DNA from: Lactiplantibacillus plantarum
GTDB lineage: Bacteria > Bacillota > Bacilli > Lactobacillales > Lactobacillaceae
DNA length: 64,000 nt
Direction of reading: 5' to 3'
Assembly: GCF_014131735.1 (NCBI RefSeq)
Contig: NZ_CP039121.1
Span: forward strand, 1,798,001-1,862,000
Part shown: positions 53,060 through 62,476 of the stretch, one piece after another
Layout of the letters: each line of letters starts with the position of its first letter
Numbering within the stretch: position 1 is the first letter of the stretch
Position numbers and translations under genes: made by a program
The notes under the pieces: generated by a model
Seen by the model: only the letters and a program-made list of their open reading frames with translations
The model's database searches: none
Told to the model about the DNA's origin: nothing

Positions 53060-53110
53060 ACAATTTTTTAGCTACAATCATCAGCTATCACAATATTTCG
53101 AGTGTCTAGA

Positions 53111-53734
53111 CTAGTCGACAAAGGTCAATAAGTCGTTTAAATCCGTAACTTGAACTTCCGGGGCACTAGTCACCGTAATCAGGCAGTCAATATCAAATAA
53201 ATATCCGGCAATCCCAGCATTGTGACCGGCATCGATATCCAAGTTGCGATCACCCACCATAACGGCGCGTTGACGGTCGACCTGGTGTTTATTCAATAAA
53301 TAATTCAACGCAGCTGGATCAGGTTTACGTGGGAATGGCTGAGCAGCCGTGACCGCATCTGTGAAATATTGGGCTAAACCCGCTCGTTGTAAATAGGCTT
53401 GTGCGCTTTCGTCACGATGGGTCATCAAATAATTGTGACCACCAACTGCGATAACTTTTTCAAGCACCGCTTGAGCACCCGCAAAGGCGGCCGGTGCATG
53501 CTGTAATTGTGGCTCCCAACGTTGATAGCCCGCCCGTAAATCATGCCAATCCCAACCATACTGAGCCGCAACCATTCTTTCCGCATAACCAACTGACTGT
53601 TGCCGCATCAGCTGGTACGTTGTATCAGCCGGAATAGTCCCACCTAACTCGGCAACTGCTTTTTGGAAAGCTTGGACCATGGCTGGATAAGTATCTAACA
53701 AGGTTCCATCGAGGTCCCATAAAAACTCACGCAT
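53111..53734 (-). CDS. HAD-superfamily phosphatase (Gph-like)
   Basis: A protein of about 207 residues with motif I L-W-D-L-D-G-T-L-L-D-T-Y, motif II M-T-H-R-D, and motif III/IV F-P-R-K-P-D-P followed by M-V-G-D-R-N-L-D-I-D-A-G. The cap is of the helical PGP type. I chose the ATG at 53734, eight bases after GGGAG; the frame also offers a GTG at 53743 that overlaps this site. The substrate is unknown. It stands between a terminator on each side. Confidence 0.86.
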   Translation of the reverse strand: MREFLWDLDGTLLDTYPAMVQAFQKAVAELGGTIPADTTYQLMRQQSVGYAERMVAAQYGWDWHDLRAGYQRWEPQLQHAPAAFAGAQAVLEKVIAVGGHNYLMTHRDESAQAYLQRAGLAQYFTDAVTAAQPFPRKPDPAALNYLLNKHQVDRQRAVMVGDRNLDIDAGHNAGIAGYLFDIDCLITVTSAPEVQVTDLNDLLTFVD

Positions 53735-53767
53735 CTCATTCACTCCCGCTAATAATTGTAATAGCCA

Positions 53768-53803
53768 AAAAGCTGAAAGTACCGGATTGGTCTTTCAGCT
53801 TTT
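53768..53803 (-). terminator. Intrinsic terminator of rsh-dtd
   Basis: AAAAGCTGAAAG (53768-53779) pairs perfectly with CTTTCAGCTTTT (53792-53803). Confidence 0.83.
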
Positions 53804-53806
53804 ACT

Positions 53807-54253
53807 TCAACGTTGATCAGTATCATAACAAATCGTGACCGGCCCATCGTTAACCAAGGAAACTTGCATATCGGCACCAAATTCACCAGTCGCAACGGTC
53901 ACGCCACTGGCAGCTAATTGCTGATTAAATGTATCATACAATTTGCTAGCCAATTCAGGATTACCCGCCGCTGTAAAACTTGGTCGATTACCATGGCGCG
54001 TCTCCGCGTATAACGTAAACTGCGATATCGACAAGATTGCTCCACCGACTTGTTGAATATTCAAATTCATTTTTCCATCTGCGTCACTAAAAACGCGGAG
54101 GTTTAAAATCTTATGCGCGATGTAATCCAATTCGGCTTGACCGTCGCCATCTTGAAAACCAACCAATAGGACGAAACCGTGGTCAATCGTGCCCCGAACT
54201 TTCCCATCAATACTAACTTGTGCCTGCTGTGACCGCTGAACAATGACTCGCAT
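53807..54253 (-). CDS. dtd: D-aminoacyl-tRNA deacylase
   Basis: A 148-residue enzyme beginning [11 protein letters not shown], with the S-I-S-Q-F-T-L-Y-A motif and a C-terminal N-D-G-P-V-T segment, the two DTD signatures that form the chiral pocket. It removes D-amino acids (and glycine mischarged on tRNA-Ala) from tRNA. It begins nine bases after rsh, the usual pairing in Firmicutes. Confidence 0.96.
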   Translation of the reverse strand: MRVIVQRSQQAQVSIDGKVRGTIDHGFVLLVGFQDGDGQAELDYIAHKILNLRVFSDADGKMNLNIQQVGGAILSISQFTLYAETRHGNRPSFTAAGNPELASKLYDTFNQQLAASGVTVATGEFGADMQVSLVNDGPVTICYDTDQR

Positions 54254-54262
54254 AGAAGCCTC

Positions 54263-56530
54263 CTAAAACATTTTCCGTTCGACAACGTAAAGATCCTGAA
54301 CATTTTTCAGACTGTCAATGATTCGTTGGAGATGTTCCAAGTTGCGAACCCCCAACGAAACACTAATAATGACCATCTTGTTGTGATCGACCTTACCGTT
54401 GACATTGGTCAAAAATTTCGTGTGATTATTGATAACTTTCAACACATCGTTGAGCATGCCATTACGGTTATAACCTTGAATTTCCAAATCAGAATTGTAG
54501 TTCGTTCGGTCACCCTCGGGATTCTCCCACTGAACATCAATCAACCGTTCACCATTTGCTTCTGCGCTCTTAACGTTCGGACAATCAACACGGTGAACCG
54601 AAACACCGCGCCCCTTCGTAATATAACCAACAATCTCATCACCCGGAATTGGAGAACAGCAATGACTTAGACGTACGAGTAAGTTGTCGACGCCTTGAAT
54701 AATCACCCCACCAGAAGATGAGACCTTTTGCCGCTTCCGATCCTGCTTCTCCTGATCCTCATTATGATGATCTTTCGATTTCTTCTTCGCTGGCGCTTCC
54801 GTAGAGTCTGCCAAAATGGCCTCCTCACGTTCACGCTGCCGATTAGCCTCGCGCTGTTTACGAACATCACTCGTTAACCGGTTAGCAATCCCTACCGGTT
54901 GGACGTCACCAAACCCCAAGGCCGCGAACAAATCATCCTCACTACCGTAGTGCATCTTTTGAGCGACCGCCGTCACCTTGTCCTTAGTCATGATTTCTTT
55001 TGGATTAAACTCTAAATCACGTAGCTGCTTCTCAAGCAAATCACGACCCGTAATGATGTTTTCCTCACGGTCAGCATTGCGGAAGAACTGTTTGATTTTA
55101 TTACGGGCCCGCCGCGTATAGACTAATTTCTGCCAATCACGGCTAGGACCAGTTGAACTAGTGGACGTTAAAATATCCACGATATCACCATTTTTGATTT
55201 GGTAATCCAATGGAACGATCTTGCCATTGACTTTCGCACCAGTCGTATGGTTACCCACTTCCGTATGGATCGAATATGCCATATCCAGTGGTCCAGCGCC
55301 CTTTGGTAATTCTGTCACGTCACCCTTGGGCGTAAAAGCATAGACCCGGTCACTAAAGAGGTCGCCCTTGACGCCCTCCATAAAGTCGGCAGCGTCCTTA
55401 CTTTCATCCTGTAGCTCAATGATTTCTTTGACTAAGTTCAACTTGTTGCCCGACTGAGTCTCTTGGACCTCGTCGCGTTTACCTTCCTTATACGCCCAGT
55501 GTGCTGCGACCCCGTATTCAGCGACCCGGTGCATTTCAAACGTCCGGATCTGTATTTCGAGGGGCTTACCTTCAGGACCGACCACCGTGGTATGCAAAGA
55601 TTGATACATATTGGCCTTGGGCATCGCAATATAATCTTTAAAACGCCCCGGCATGGGCTTCCATTGTGTGTGAATCGCACCTAAAACTGCATAACAGTCC
55701 TTGATTGAATCCACGACCACCCGAATTGCCAGCAGATCGTAAAGTTGGCTAAACTGTTTGTGTTTGTCCCGCATCTTCTTATAAATTGAATAGATATGCT
55801 TCGGACGACCATAAATTTCAGCTTCTGGTAGTTCCAGATCATGGAGCGCCTTTTGAATGTCTTGAATGGCAATCTCGATGTACTTTTCACGGTCCTCACG
55901 CCGCGAATTCATCAAGTGGACAATGCGATAATACTGTTGAGGATTCAAATAACGTAGTGAAATATCTTCTAGTTCCCATTTAATCGTGCTGATCCCTAAT
56001 CGATCGGCAATGGGGGCGTAAATTTCCAACGTTTCATTTGCAATTCGCCGCTGTTTATCGGGCCGCAGATGCTGCAATGTCCGCATATTATGCAAGCGAT
56101 CAGCTAATTTGACAATCATGACTCGAATATCTTTAGACATCGCCAACAGTAATTTACGGTGATTTTCAGCAAGCTGTTCTTTGTTGGACTTGTACCGAAT
56201 CTTACCCAGCTTGGTGACCCCGTCAACAATAACGGCCACGTCATGACCAAACAGTTCTTCAACGTCTCCTAAAGTAACACCAGTATCTTCCACAACGTCG
56301 TGTAAGAAACCCGAAGCGACGGTTTCAGGGTCCATCTTCAATTCAGCTAAGATACCAGCAACTTGAATCGGATGCATAATATACGGCTCACCAGATTGGC
56401 GATACTGATCCTTATGCACATAAGTTGCAAAATCACACGCCCGTTTAACTAACGCGACGTGATCACTATTCATATACTTTTGAACCATGTCCAGGACATC
56501 CTGGGCAGTCCAGGTAGGTTGTTTGGGCAT
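54263..56530 (-). CDS. rsh: Bifunctional (p)ppGpp synthetase/hydrolase (RSH)
   Basis: A 755-residue long RSH. The HD hydrolase domain (about 45-190) has S-G-E-P-Y-I-M-H-P, F-L-H-D-V-V-E-D-T and L-A-D-R-L-H-N-M-R-T-L, with the metal-binding H-D pair intact. The synthetase domain (about 240-370) has R-V-V-V-D and the E-I-Q-I-R-T segment. TGS (V-Y-A-F-T-P-K-G-D-V) and ACT domains follow. A charged linker of about 45 residues rich in Glu, Lys, Arg and Asp lies near residues 555-605. It sets alarmone levels in starvation. Both activities look preserved. Confidence 0.96.
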   Translation of the reverse strand: MPKQPTWTAQDVLDMVQKYMNSDHVALVKRACDFATYVHKDQYRQSGEPYIMHPIQVAGILAELKMDPETVASGFLHDVVEDTGVTLGDVEELFGHDVAVIVDGVTKLGKIRYKSNKEQLAENHRKLLLAMSKDIRVMIVKLADRLHNMRTLQHLRPDKQRRIANETLEIYAPIADRLGISTIKWELEDISLRYLNPQQYYRIVHLMNSRREDREKYIEIAIQDIQKALHDLELPEAEIYGRPKHIYSIYKKMRDKHKQFSQLYDLLAIRVVVDSIKDCYAVLGAIHTQWKPMPGRFKDYIAMPKANMYQSLHTTVVGPEGKPLEIQIRTFEMHRVAEYGVAAHWAYKEGKRDEVQETQSGNKLNLVKEIIELQDESKDAADFMEGVKGDLFSDRVYAFTPKGDVTELPKGAGPLDMAYSIHTEVGNHTTGAKVNGKIVPLDYQIKNGDIVDILTSTSSTGPSRDWQKLVYTRRARNKIKQFFRNADREENIITGRDLLEKQLRDLEFNPKEIMTKDKVTAVAQKMHYGSEDDLFAALGFGDVQPVGIANRLTSDVRKQREANRQREREEAILADSTEAPAKKKSKDHHNEDQEKQDRKRQKVSSSGGVIIQGVDNLLVRLSHCCSPIPGDEIVGYITKGRGVSVHRVDCPNVKSAEANGERLIDVQWENPEGDRTNYNSDLEIQGYNRNGMLNDVLKVINNHTKFLTNVNGKVDHNKMVIISVSLGVRNLEHLQRIIDSLKNVQDLYVVERKMF

Positions 56531-56564
56531 TTTATCACCACGACTTCCACAAAGATTCTATTTA

Positions 56565-56600
56565 ATAAAAGGCACGTGAGGTTCCCACCCAACGTGCCTT
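56565..56600 (-). terminator. Intrinsic terminator upstream of rsh
   Basis: AAGGCACGT (56569-56577) pairs with ACGTGCCTT (56592-56600), with T on the minus strand. It ends the prmA-rsmE-membrane protein unit. Confidence 0.8.
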
Positions 56601-56610
56601 GACAACCGTT

Positions 56611-56946
56611 TTAACGCAAACTCGCGCGGGGACCAGTTAACCCATATGCTAAGTAGGATATGCCTAAATCAACTAACGCTAAGTAATAGACATACGTTGG
56701 GAAAAATAGATAGAGCCCGACAAAACAGCCCACTGGGAATAGCCAGACTAACCAGCCCGTCCGTTCAGTCCGACGAATCCACCAGCCAACGACTGCTGCC
56801 AGCACAAAGTCAACTACAAAGAGTAGCCATACAATCTGATGAAACCGGCTAATACTCGTAAATCGTAGCAACCATGGTATCATCACCCCAACGACAAGCG
56901 CAATCAGCCAATACTGGCCATTAAACTTACGAATTTTTTCCGTCAA
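56611..56946 (-). CDS. Small four-helix membrane protein, possibly DUF3397
   Basis: A 111-residue protein with four hydrophobic segments (about residues 13-27, 37-56, 64-82 and 85-103) and a basic N-terminus and tail. The layout fits DUF3397-type proteins, but I am not certain. No function is known. It lies after rsmE on the same strand, 70 bases downstream. Confidence 0.65.
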   Translation of the reverse strand: MTEKIRKFNGQYWLIALVVGVMIPWLLRFTSISRFHQIVWLLFVVDFVLAAVVGWWIRRTERTGWLVWLFPVGCFVGLYLFFPTYVYYLALVDLGISYLAYGLTGPRASLR

Positions 56947-57016
56947 ACTAACTCCCTCGCTTACGCTTTATTGCTAAATGACTATGATTATTTATTGTAC
57001 ACCACCGACCGCAAAA

Positions 57017-57769
57017 TTACACTAGTTCGCACCAAAAAGAAACGCTACTTAGTAAGTAGAGGGGTGCCGTTTCGGCCCGCATGATTCGTGGACCCAGGCC
57101 CACTGCCGCGATACCAGCAGTTTGTAATGTCGCCACTTCTTGTGGTGCCAAGCCCCCTTCAGGACCAAAAATCGCCAGCAGTCGTTGTGGTGCGGTCATC
57201 GTTTTTAACGTCTGCACCAGTTGGCTGCTCTCACCTTGTTTGGCTGATTCCTCCCACGCTACGACCCCGGTATCATATGACACGTGTGCTAACAACTGGT
57301 TTAAATCCGTTGCGTAGCTCACACTAGGAATCATCGTCCGGTGTGACTGTTCAGCCGCGCCCTGCGCAATTTTCGCCAAGCGGGCCAACTTGCGGGCCCG
57401 CTTATTCGCTGCCCATTTAGCCACTGCCCACTGACTATCGAAAAACACGAAGGCGCTCGCACCTAATTCAGTACCACGTTGTACGATCTGTTCGGGTTTA
57501 TCGCCTTTAGACAACCCACAAGCAATAGTCACTGGCAACGGCAATTCAACATGGGGCGTCGTAACGGCCGTGATTGTCGCTGTAGCTGTTCGACCATCGC
57601 TTTTCACCAAATCCGCCAGCACGACTTGATGTGTCGTCGTAACGAATTCCGCAGTGTCCCCCGGTTGTGCGCGCATCACCTTGACCCAGTGTTTGACCGT
57701 CTCACCCGTGATAGTGAACGTTTGCCCGATCGTTGTCGTAATCGGTGTTGATAAAAAGTATCGTTGCAT
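57017..57769 (-). CDS. rsmE: 16S rRNA m3U1498 methyltransferase RsmE
   Basis: A 250-residue SPOUT methyltransferase. It begins M-Q-R-Y-F-L, has an N-terminal PUA-like domain, and then G-L-S-K-G-D-K, E-Q-S-H-R, I-F-G-P-E-G-G-L and L-G-P-R-I-M-R-A-E-T-A, the RsmE knot motifs. It methylates U1498 of 16S rRNA. It follows prmA after 12 bases, the usual Firmicutes order. Confidence 0.96.
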   Translation of the reverse strand: MQRYFLSTPITTTIGQTFTITGETVKHWVKVMRAQPGDTAEFVTTTHQVVLADLVKSDGRTATATITAVTTPHVELPLPVTIACGLSKGDKPEQIVQRGTELGASAFVFFDSQWAVAKWAANKRARKLARLAKIAQGAAEQSHRTMIPSVSYATDLNQLLAHVSYDTGVVAWEESAKQGESSQLVQTLKTMTAPQRLLAIFGPEGGLAPQEVATLQTAGIAAVGLGPRIMRAETAPLYLLSSVSFWCELV

Positions 57770-57781
57770 TTCAGTCCTCCA

Positions 57782-58732
57782 CTAATCTTCAGCTGTTGGT
57801 AGATAAGCCACGATACCGTGCCAGTCACCCATTTGCGTATGTTGTGTAATTTGGAAGCCCGCTTCCTTAATTGTCGTCATGACGACCTGGAACTTATCAT
57901 CGATGATGCCAGAGGTAATGAAATAGCCGCCCCGTTTTAAGTTTTGACGGGCTTGTGGTACCAACGGAATAATAATTTCAGCCAAAATGTTGGCAACGAT
58001 AATATCAGCCTGCGTGTCAATCCCAGCTAATAAATCATTGGCAGCCACGTGAACATCTTTGGCAACTGGATTCAAGTCCAAATTCGTTTGAGCTGATGCC
58101 ACAGCGACATCGTCAAGATCGTAAGCTTCTACTGCACCGACGCCCATCGCTTTGGCCGCAATACTCAATACCCCGGACCCAGTACCCACATCGATCAAGT
58201 GTTCACCACCATTGATCACAGTTTCAAGCGCCTGCAAACAGAGCTTGGTTGTCGGATGCGTTCCGGTACCAAAAGCCTGACCAGGATCTAGTCGCAACAC
58301 AAGCTCACCTGATTGCACTGGTTGGTACTGTTCCCAACTTGGCACAATCGTCAAATAGCGCGTAACTCGGACGGGGTGATAGTATTTTTTCCAGGCAGTC
58401 GCCCAGTCTTCATCCGATAAAGCCGTCATACTGACTTCATTAGGTGCTGGATTCAACCCAAAATCAGTCAGCTGACTAACCCGCTGCTTGATCGTTGGAA
58501 TGACTTCCGGTACAAACACCGTCTCAGGATAATAAGCAGAAATCTTCGCCCCACTGGTAACGTGTGGAATCGTCGCCAAATCGATGATCTCACCATACCG
58601 ATCAGGCTTTAAATTCTGATAATCCAAGGCATCATCAATTTTGACGCCACTGGCCCCGGCTTCCATTAAAATGTTTGCCACCGCTTCGACAGCTTCATTA
58701 GAAGTACTGACCGTTACTTCAGTCCATTTCAT
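57782..58732 (-). CDS. prmA: Ribosomal protein L11 methyltransferase
   Basis: About 316 residues beginning M-K-W-T-E-V-T-V, the common PrmA start. SAM-binding motif I is [14 protein letters not shown], preceded by [14 protein letters not shown], and I-V-A-N-I-L-A-E forms the N-x-L-like catalytic strand. I chose the ATG at 58732 by family comparison; the frame is open for seven codons upstream. It trimethylates ribosomal protein L11. Confidence 0.95.
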   Translation of the reverse strand: MKWTEVTVSTSNEAVEAVANILMEAGASGVKIDDALDYQNLKPDRYGEIIDLATIPHVTSGAKISAYYPETVFVPEVIPTIKQRVSQLTDFGLNPAPNEVSMTALSDEDWATAWKKYYHPVRVTRYLTIVPSWEQYQPVQSGELVLRLDPGQAFGTGTHPTTKLCLQALETVINGGEHLIDVGTGSGVLSIAAKAMGVGAVEAYDLDDVAVASAQTNLDLNPVAKDVHVAANDLLAGIDTQADIIVANILAEIIIPLVPQARQNLKRGGYFITSGIIDDKFQVVMTTIKEAGFQITQHTQMGDWHGIVAYLPTAED

Positions 58733-58840
58733 ATCTTTATATTTTCCTCCCATCGAAAGCTAGAGCGCCAAGCGCCATCGCTTAAGACTATCACGTTTTT
58801 CTTAGTAACAATTATATAACAAGCCTGATTAACTTGACAA

Positions 58841-59470
58841 TCACCTGGTCATCCAACCATGATGTTCATGATCGATGGTCCGGCGAGAAATCTTGGATAC
58901 GAATGGATTGCCAGCCACAAAGTACCGCAATGGTGCCGTTGTCCATTCACCCTTGTTGACAATTCCAATTCGCGGAGTCGCCACAACTTGTTCCGGTTGG
59001 CGATAATGACTCAAATCCAATGATAAGGTCGCCGGTTGCAGCGTTTGTCCATTTAACGTTTTATCTAACCCAAGCGCCTGCATTAGCTTGCCCGGTCCGT
59101 TGGTCAAGTTCGCAATGGGCACTGGCCGCTGCTGTTGCATTCGTTCAAGCCCCGCATCTGGTTCAATTCCGCGAATCAAGACACATTCTGGCGTACCGGC
59201 AGCTTGTGTCACAATATTCAGTAAGCACCAGGCCCTCATTTGATAAATATAAATTGTTCCCGCTGATTGCCAGAGTGCGCGATTGCGCGGCGTTTGGTGG
59301 TTCTGATACGCGTGAGCTCCTGCATCACGGGCACCAAGATACGCTTCTGTTTCTGTGATCCAGGCGGTCAATACACCGCTAGATGTCTGTAAGCGCAACT
59401 GTTTACCCAGTAGGCTCACCGCAATTTCAGGTGTCGTACGTGTGCTTAAAAATCGTTCGATTGCTATCAT
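58841..59470 (-). CDS. 3-methyladenine DNA glycosylase (AAG/Mpg family)
   Basis: A 209-residue protein with the catalytic segment T-E-T-E-A-Y-L-G-A-R-D-A-G-A-H-A-Y and R-N-R-A-L-W. These are followed by I-Y-I-Y-Q-M-R-A-W-C-L-L-N-I-V, where the family normally has Y-G-M-H-x-C-L-N. N-L-T-N-G-P-G-K-L is well kept. The enzyme removes alkylated purines in base excision repair. It is monocistronic. Confidence 0.92.
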   Translation of the reverse strand: MIAIERFLSTRTTPEIAVSLLGKQLRLQTSSGVLTAWITETEAYLGARDAGAHAYQNHQTPRNRALWQSAGTIYIYQMRAWCLLNIVTQAAGTPECVLIRGIEPDAGLERMQQQRPVPIANLTNGPGKLMQALGLDKTLNGQTLQPATLSLDLSHYRQPEQVVATPRIGIVNKGEWTTAPLRYFVAGNPFVSKISRRTIDHEHHGWMTR

Positions 59471-59495
59471 AACTTGTTTTACTCGCCCCTAATAG

Positions 59496-59524
59496 AAAAC
59501 GGACTAGCCACCTTGCTAGTCCGT
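59496..59524 (-). terminator. Intrinsic terminator of the small basic protein gene
   Basis: ACGGACTAGC (59499-59508) pairs with GCTAGTCCGT (59515-59524), with T on the minus strand. Confidence 0.83.
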
Positions 59525-59536
59525 CCTCATGTTCAT

Positions 59537-59827
59537 TTAATCATTATTTGCGGTCTTTTTGGTTAGATGCTTATTCAAATACTTAATCATGTCGGCTTCA
59601 TGCTTAAAGATCCGCGGGTGCTTTTGCTTGTGCAACCGAACCGCGATCTCATTGATTTTGATTCGCCCGGTCCAAGTATGACTGTACTTAACGACCACCC
59701 GATTGTTGCGATGGTCCTTACCGAATTTCAACACGTAAACGCTGTCGGGCACCATCAGCGGTCTAATATATGTTTTATCGTAGTCATAATGTATTGATCG
59801 CAGAAACTGTTTCGTGCGTTTTAACAT
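59537..59827 (-). CDS. Small basic protein of unknown function
   Basis: A 96-residue soluble, strongly basic protein with many Lys, Arg, His and Tyr residues and no transmembrane segment or motif I recognise. GAAGGAGAG lies nine bases before the ATG, and an extended -10 box and a terminator flank it, so it looks like a real monocistronic gene. The composition would suit nucleic acid binding, but that is only a guess. Confidence 0.7.
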   Translation of the reverse strand: MLKRTKQFLRSIHYDYDKTYIRPLMVPDSVYVLKFGKDHRNNRVVVKYSHTWTGRIKINEIAVRLHKQKHPRIFKHEADMIKYLNKHLTKKTANND

Positions 59828-59909
59828 GTCGTTGATCTCTCCTTCACAATGTGAAATTGATTAAATAATAAATTAATTTATCGTTAGTATATTTTCATAT
59901 CTAGCTATT

Positions 59910-59918
59910 ATTATAGCA
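59910..59918 (-). promoter_or_regulatory. Extended -10 promoter of the small basic protein gene
   Basis: TGCTATAAT on the minus strand, about 83 bases before the gene. The -35 region is weak, as is common with extended -10 promoters. Confidence 0.55.
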
Positions 59919-60081
59919 GACTTTAAACAAGTAGTGTACCAATTTGCCATTGGTTTAGCAAGTATCGAACTTTAATTCTTATAAATTTGCTAACCATTTC
60001 AGAATTGTTTTTGCCGCGTATCCGAGTATGGTAAAATATGATTAAATTAGTAAGGTTATCAATATTAGGGGGAATTTACTG

Positions 60082-60372
60082 ATGATACTCATCGAAAGAA
60101 TTTATCGTCGTGGTCATGAACAGTTGACAACGGTCGACCAAATCGAAAAATTTCAAACCAATGACGGTTATGTCACATCCAACGAAGTCCTCGCCCGCGA
60201 AATCGGTGCGGATAGTGAAAACTGCTTCTACAAAAATCAAGAAGGCAAACGCAAAAAAGTCGTTGCGACCAAGGACGATCAGGGCACTTGGCATTTAAAG
60301 ACCATCGGCACAACTGACCCGACTAGCGATGGCTTATTACAACTACCGCATATGGATGATGTTTGGGGTTAA
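60082..60372 (+). CDS. DUF3892-like small protein
   Basis: A 96-residue soluble protein. It opens I-L-I-E-R-I-Y-R-R-G-H-E-Q-L-T-T and closes W-H-L-K-T, then S-D-G-L-L-Q-L-P-H, which fits the DUF3892 pattern of a K-x-L-R-T and N-L-x-x-L-P ending. No function is known. The AGGGGGAA site precedes the ATG, and TAAAAT lies 45 bases upstream as a possible -10 box. It is divergent from the basic protein gene and ends at a shared terminator with lepA. Confidence 0.7.
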   Translation: MILIERIYRRGHEQLTTVDQIEKFQTNDGYVTSNEVLAREIGADSENCFYKNQEGKRKKVVATKDDQGTWHLKTIGTTDPTSDGLLQLPHMDDVWG

Positions 60373-60425
60373 TTGGTGCTTACAACCATCTTAATCAGAT
60401 TACAATTGCATCTAAACAATAACGC

Positions 60426-60467
60426 AAAAAATGGTAGTGACATCAATCGATGTCGCTACCATTTTTT
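60426..60467. terminator. Bidirectional terminator between DUF3892 gene and lepA
   Basis: A 19-base near-perfect inverted repeat, 60426-60444 with 60449-60467 (AAAAAATGGTAG arm), with A and T runs on both sides. Confidence 0.9.
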
Positions 60468-60477
60468 ATAAACTTAA

Positions 60478-62313
60478 TCAGTTCGGCTTTTCGTCTTCGT
60501 CAGTTTTCAGAACCGCCATGAACGCTTCTTGCGGGATTTCGACTTTACCGACAGCCTTCATACGCTTCTTACCAGCTTTTTGCTTTTCAAGTAACTTCAT
60601 CCGCCGCGTCCGGTCACCACCGTACAGATGGGCCGTCACGTCCTTACGGTAAGCTTTAATATTCGTCCGAGCAATGACTTTAGAACCAATCGTTGCCTGT
60701 ACCGGAATTTCAAAGTTTTGCCGGGGGATAATCGTCTTGAGCTTGGCGGCAATCTCGCGTCCACGCGCAGGTGCAAAGTCGCGATGTGCGATAAAGCTCA
60801 GAGCATCAACTTGGTCACCGTTTAATAAGATATCGATCTTAACGAGATCACTGGCACGGTAGCCGTCTAAATCATAATCTAACGAGGCATAGCCGCGCGT
60901 GTTCGACTTTAATTTATCAAAGAAGTCAAAAATGATTTCGGACAACGGAATGTGATAAACCACGTTGACCCGATTACTATCCAAGTACTCCATCGTATCA
61001 AACTCGCCCCGTTTACGCTGGGCTAATTCCATGACCGCACCAACGTAATCATTAGGCACCATAATCTGAGCTTTCACATACGGTTCACGAATTTCCTTGA
61101 TTGCAGACGCCTCAGGCATTTCAGCCGGGTTTTCCACCTTTTTCTCCGTGCCATCAGTCATCCGCACATGATACGTTACGGACGGCGCCGTGGTAATTAG
61201 TTCAAGATTAAATTCCCGTTCGAGGCGCTCCTGAATGACGTCCATGTGTAGCAGTCCCAGGAATCCACACCGGAACCCAAAGCCCAGTGCTTGTGATGAT
61301 TCCGCTTCAAATTCCAATGCGGCATCGTTCAATTTTAATTTTTCCAACGCTTCCCGTAAATCGGTGAATTTGGCATTATCAGTCGGATAAATCCCAGCGT
61401 AGACCATCGGATTCATTTCACGGTAACCCGCCAATGGCTTTTCGGCCGGATTTTTCGCGTTCGTGACCGTATCACCTACTCGGGTATCCTGAATATCCTT
61501 GATGCTAGCCGTAATGTAACCAACATCCCCCGCCATCAAATAATCCCGTGCTAACGGTTTCGGTGAATTAACGCCGACTTCCGTCACTTCATATTCACTA
61601 CCACTGTTCATCAACCGGATCCGATCTCCTGGACGAACGATGCCTTCATGAATCCGAACACTCAGCACCACGCCCCGATAATCATCATAGACGGAATCAA
61701 ACACTAGGGCCTTGAGTGGCGCATCAAGATCCCCCTGAGGAGCCGGAATCTTATGCACGATTTGCTCGAGCAGATCTTCGATACCAATACCGGCTTTCGC
61801 TGAAGCTAGAACAGCATCTTCCGCATCAATCCCAATGTCATCTTCAATTTCTTTGCGCACCTTTTCAGGTTCAGCCGATGGCAAGTCAATCTTGTTGATC
61901 ACCGGGACAATTTCCAAGTCATCATCAATGGCTAAATACACGTTGGCTAGCGTCTGGGCTTCGACCCCTTGCGCCGCATCCACGACTAAAACCGCCCCTT
62001 CACAGGCTGCGAGGCTCCGTGAGACTTCATACGTGAAGTCAACATGTCCAGGTGTATCGATCAAGTGGAAGATATAAGTCTCCCCATCCTTTGCTTGATA
62101 GTGTAACTCTACCGCATTCAATTTGATCGTAATCCCACGTTCACGTTCCAAGTCCATTGAGTCCAACACTTGGTCTTGCATCTCACGTTTGGAAATCGTA
62201 TCAGTTAGTTCCAGAATACGATCCGCCAACGTCGATTTGCCGTGATCAATATGGGCGACGATTGAAAAATTCCGAATATGTTGTTGTCGGTCTTGCATTG
62301 TCGCTTTATCCAT
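60478..62313 (-). CDS. lepA: Elongation factor 4 (LepA)
   Basis: A 611-residue translational GTPase. G1 is [10 protein letters not shown]3 is D-T-P-G-H-V-D-F and G4 is N-K-I-D. EF-G-like domains II, III and V follow, and the LepA-specific C-terminal domain has [24 protein letters not shown] split over its basic surface. It influences ribosome assembly and back-translocation. Here it lies beside dltD, not after dnaJ. Confidence 0.97.
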   Translation of the reverse strand: MDKATMQDRQQHIRNFSIVAHIDHGKSTLADRILELTDTISKREMQDQVLDSMDLERERGITIKLNAVELHYQAKDGETYIFHLIDTPGHVDFTYEVSRSLAACEGAVLVVDAAQGVEAQTLANVYLAIDDDLEIVPVINKIDLPSAEPEKVRKEIEDDIGIDAEDAVLASAKAGIGIEDLLEQIVHKIPAPQGDLDAPLKALVFDSVYDDYRGVVLSVRIHEGIVRPGDRIRLMNSGSEYEVTEVGVNSPKPLARDYLMAGDVGYITASIKDIQDTRVGDTVTNAKNPAEKPLAGYREMNPMVYAGIYPTDNAKFTDLREALEKLKLNDAALEFEAESSQALGFGFRCGFLGLLHMDVIQERLEREFNLELITTAPSVTYHVRMTDGTEKKVENPAEMPEASAIKEIREPYVKAQIMVPNDYVGAVMELAQRKRGEFDTMEYLDSNRVNVVYHIPLSEIIFDFFDKLKSNTRGYASLDYDLDGYRASDLVKIDILLNGDQVDALSFIAHRDFAPARGREIAAKLKTIIPRQNFEIPVQATIGSKVIARTNIKAYRKDVTAHLYGGDRTRRMKLLEKQKAGKKRMKAVGKVEIPQEAFMAVLKTDEDEKPN

Positions 62314-62436
62314 TGATTTTCCTACTTTCTTCCTAAATCCTAATCCCTACAATTATACCAAGTTAGTGGCACAAGCACAATTTTTCTATCAGACCGCTCC
62401 AGACACCCCGCTGCGCCACTGAATAAATGACGTAAC

Positions 62437-62470
62437 AAAAAAGTACAAGCCAATATGGCCTGTACTTTTT
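62437..62470 (-). terminator. Intrinsic terminator of the dlt operon
   Basis: AAAAAGTACAAGCCA (62438-62452) pairs with TGGCCTGTACTTTTT (62456-62470) with one mismatch. Confidence 0.87.
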
Positions 62471-62476
62471 AGTAGG

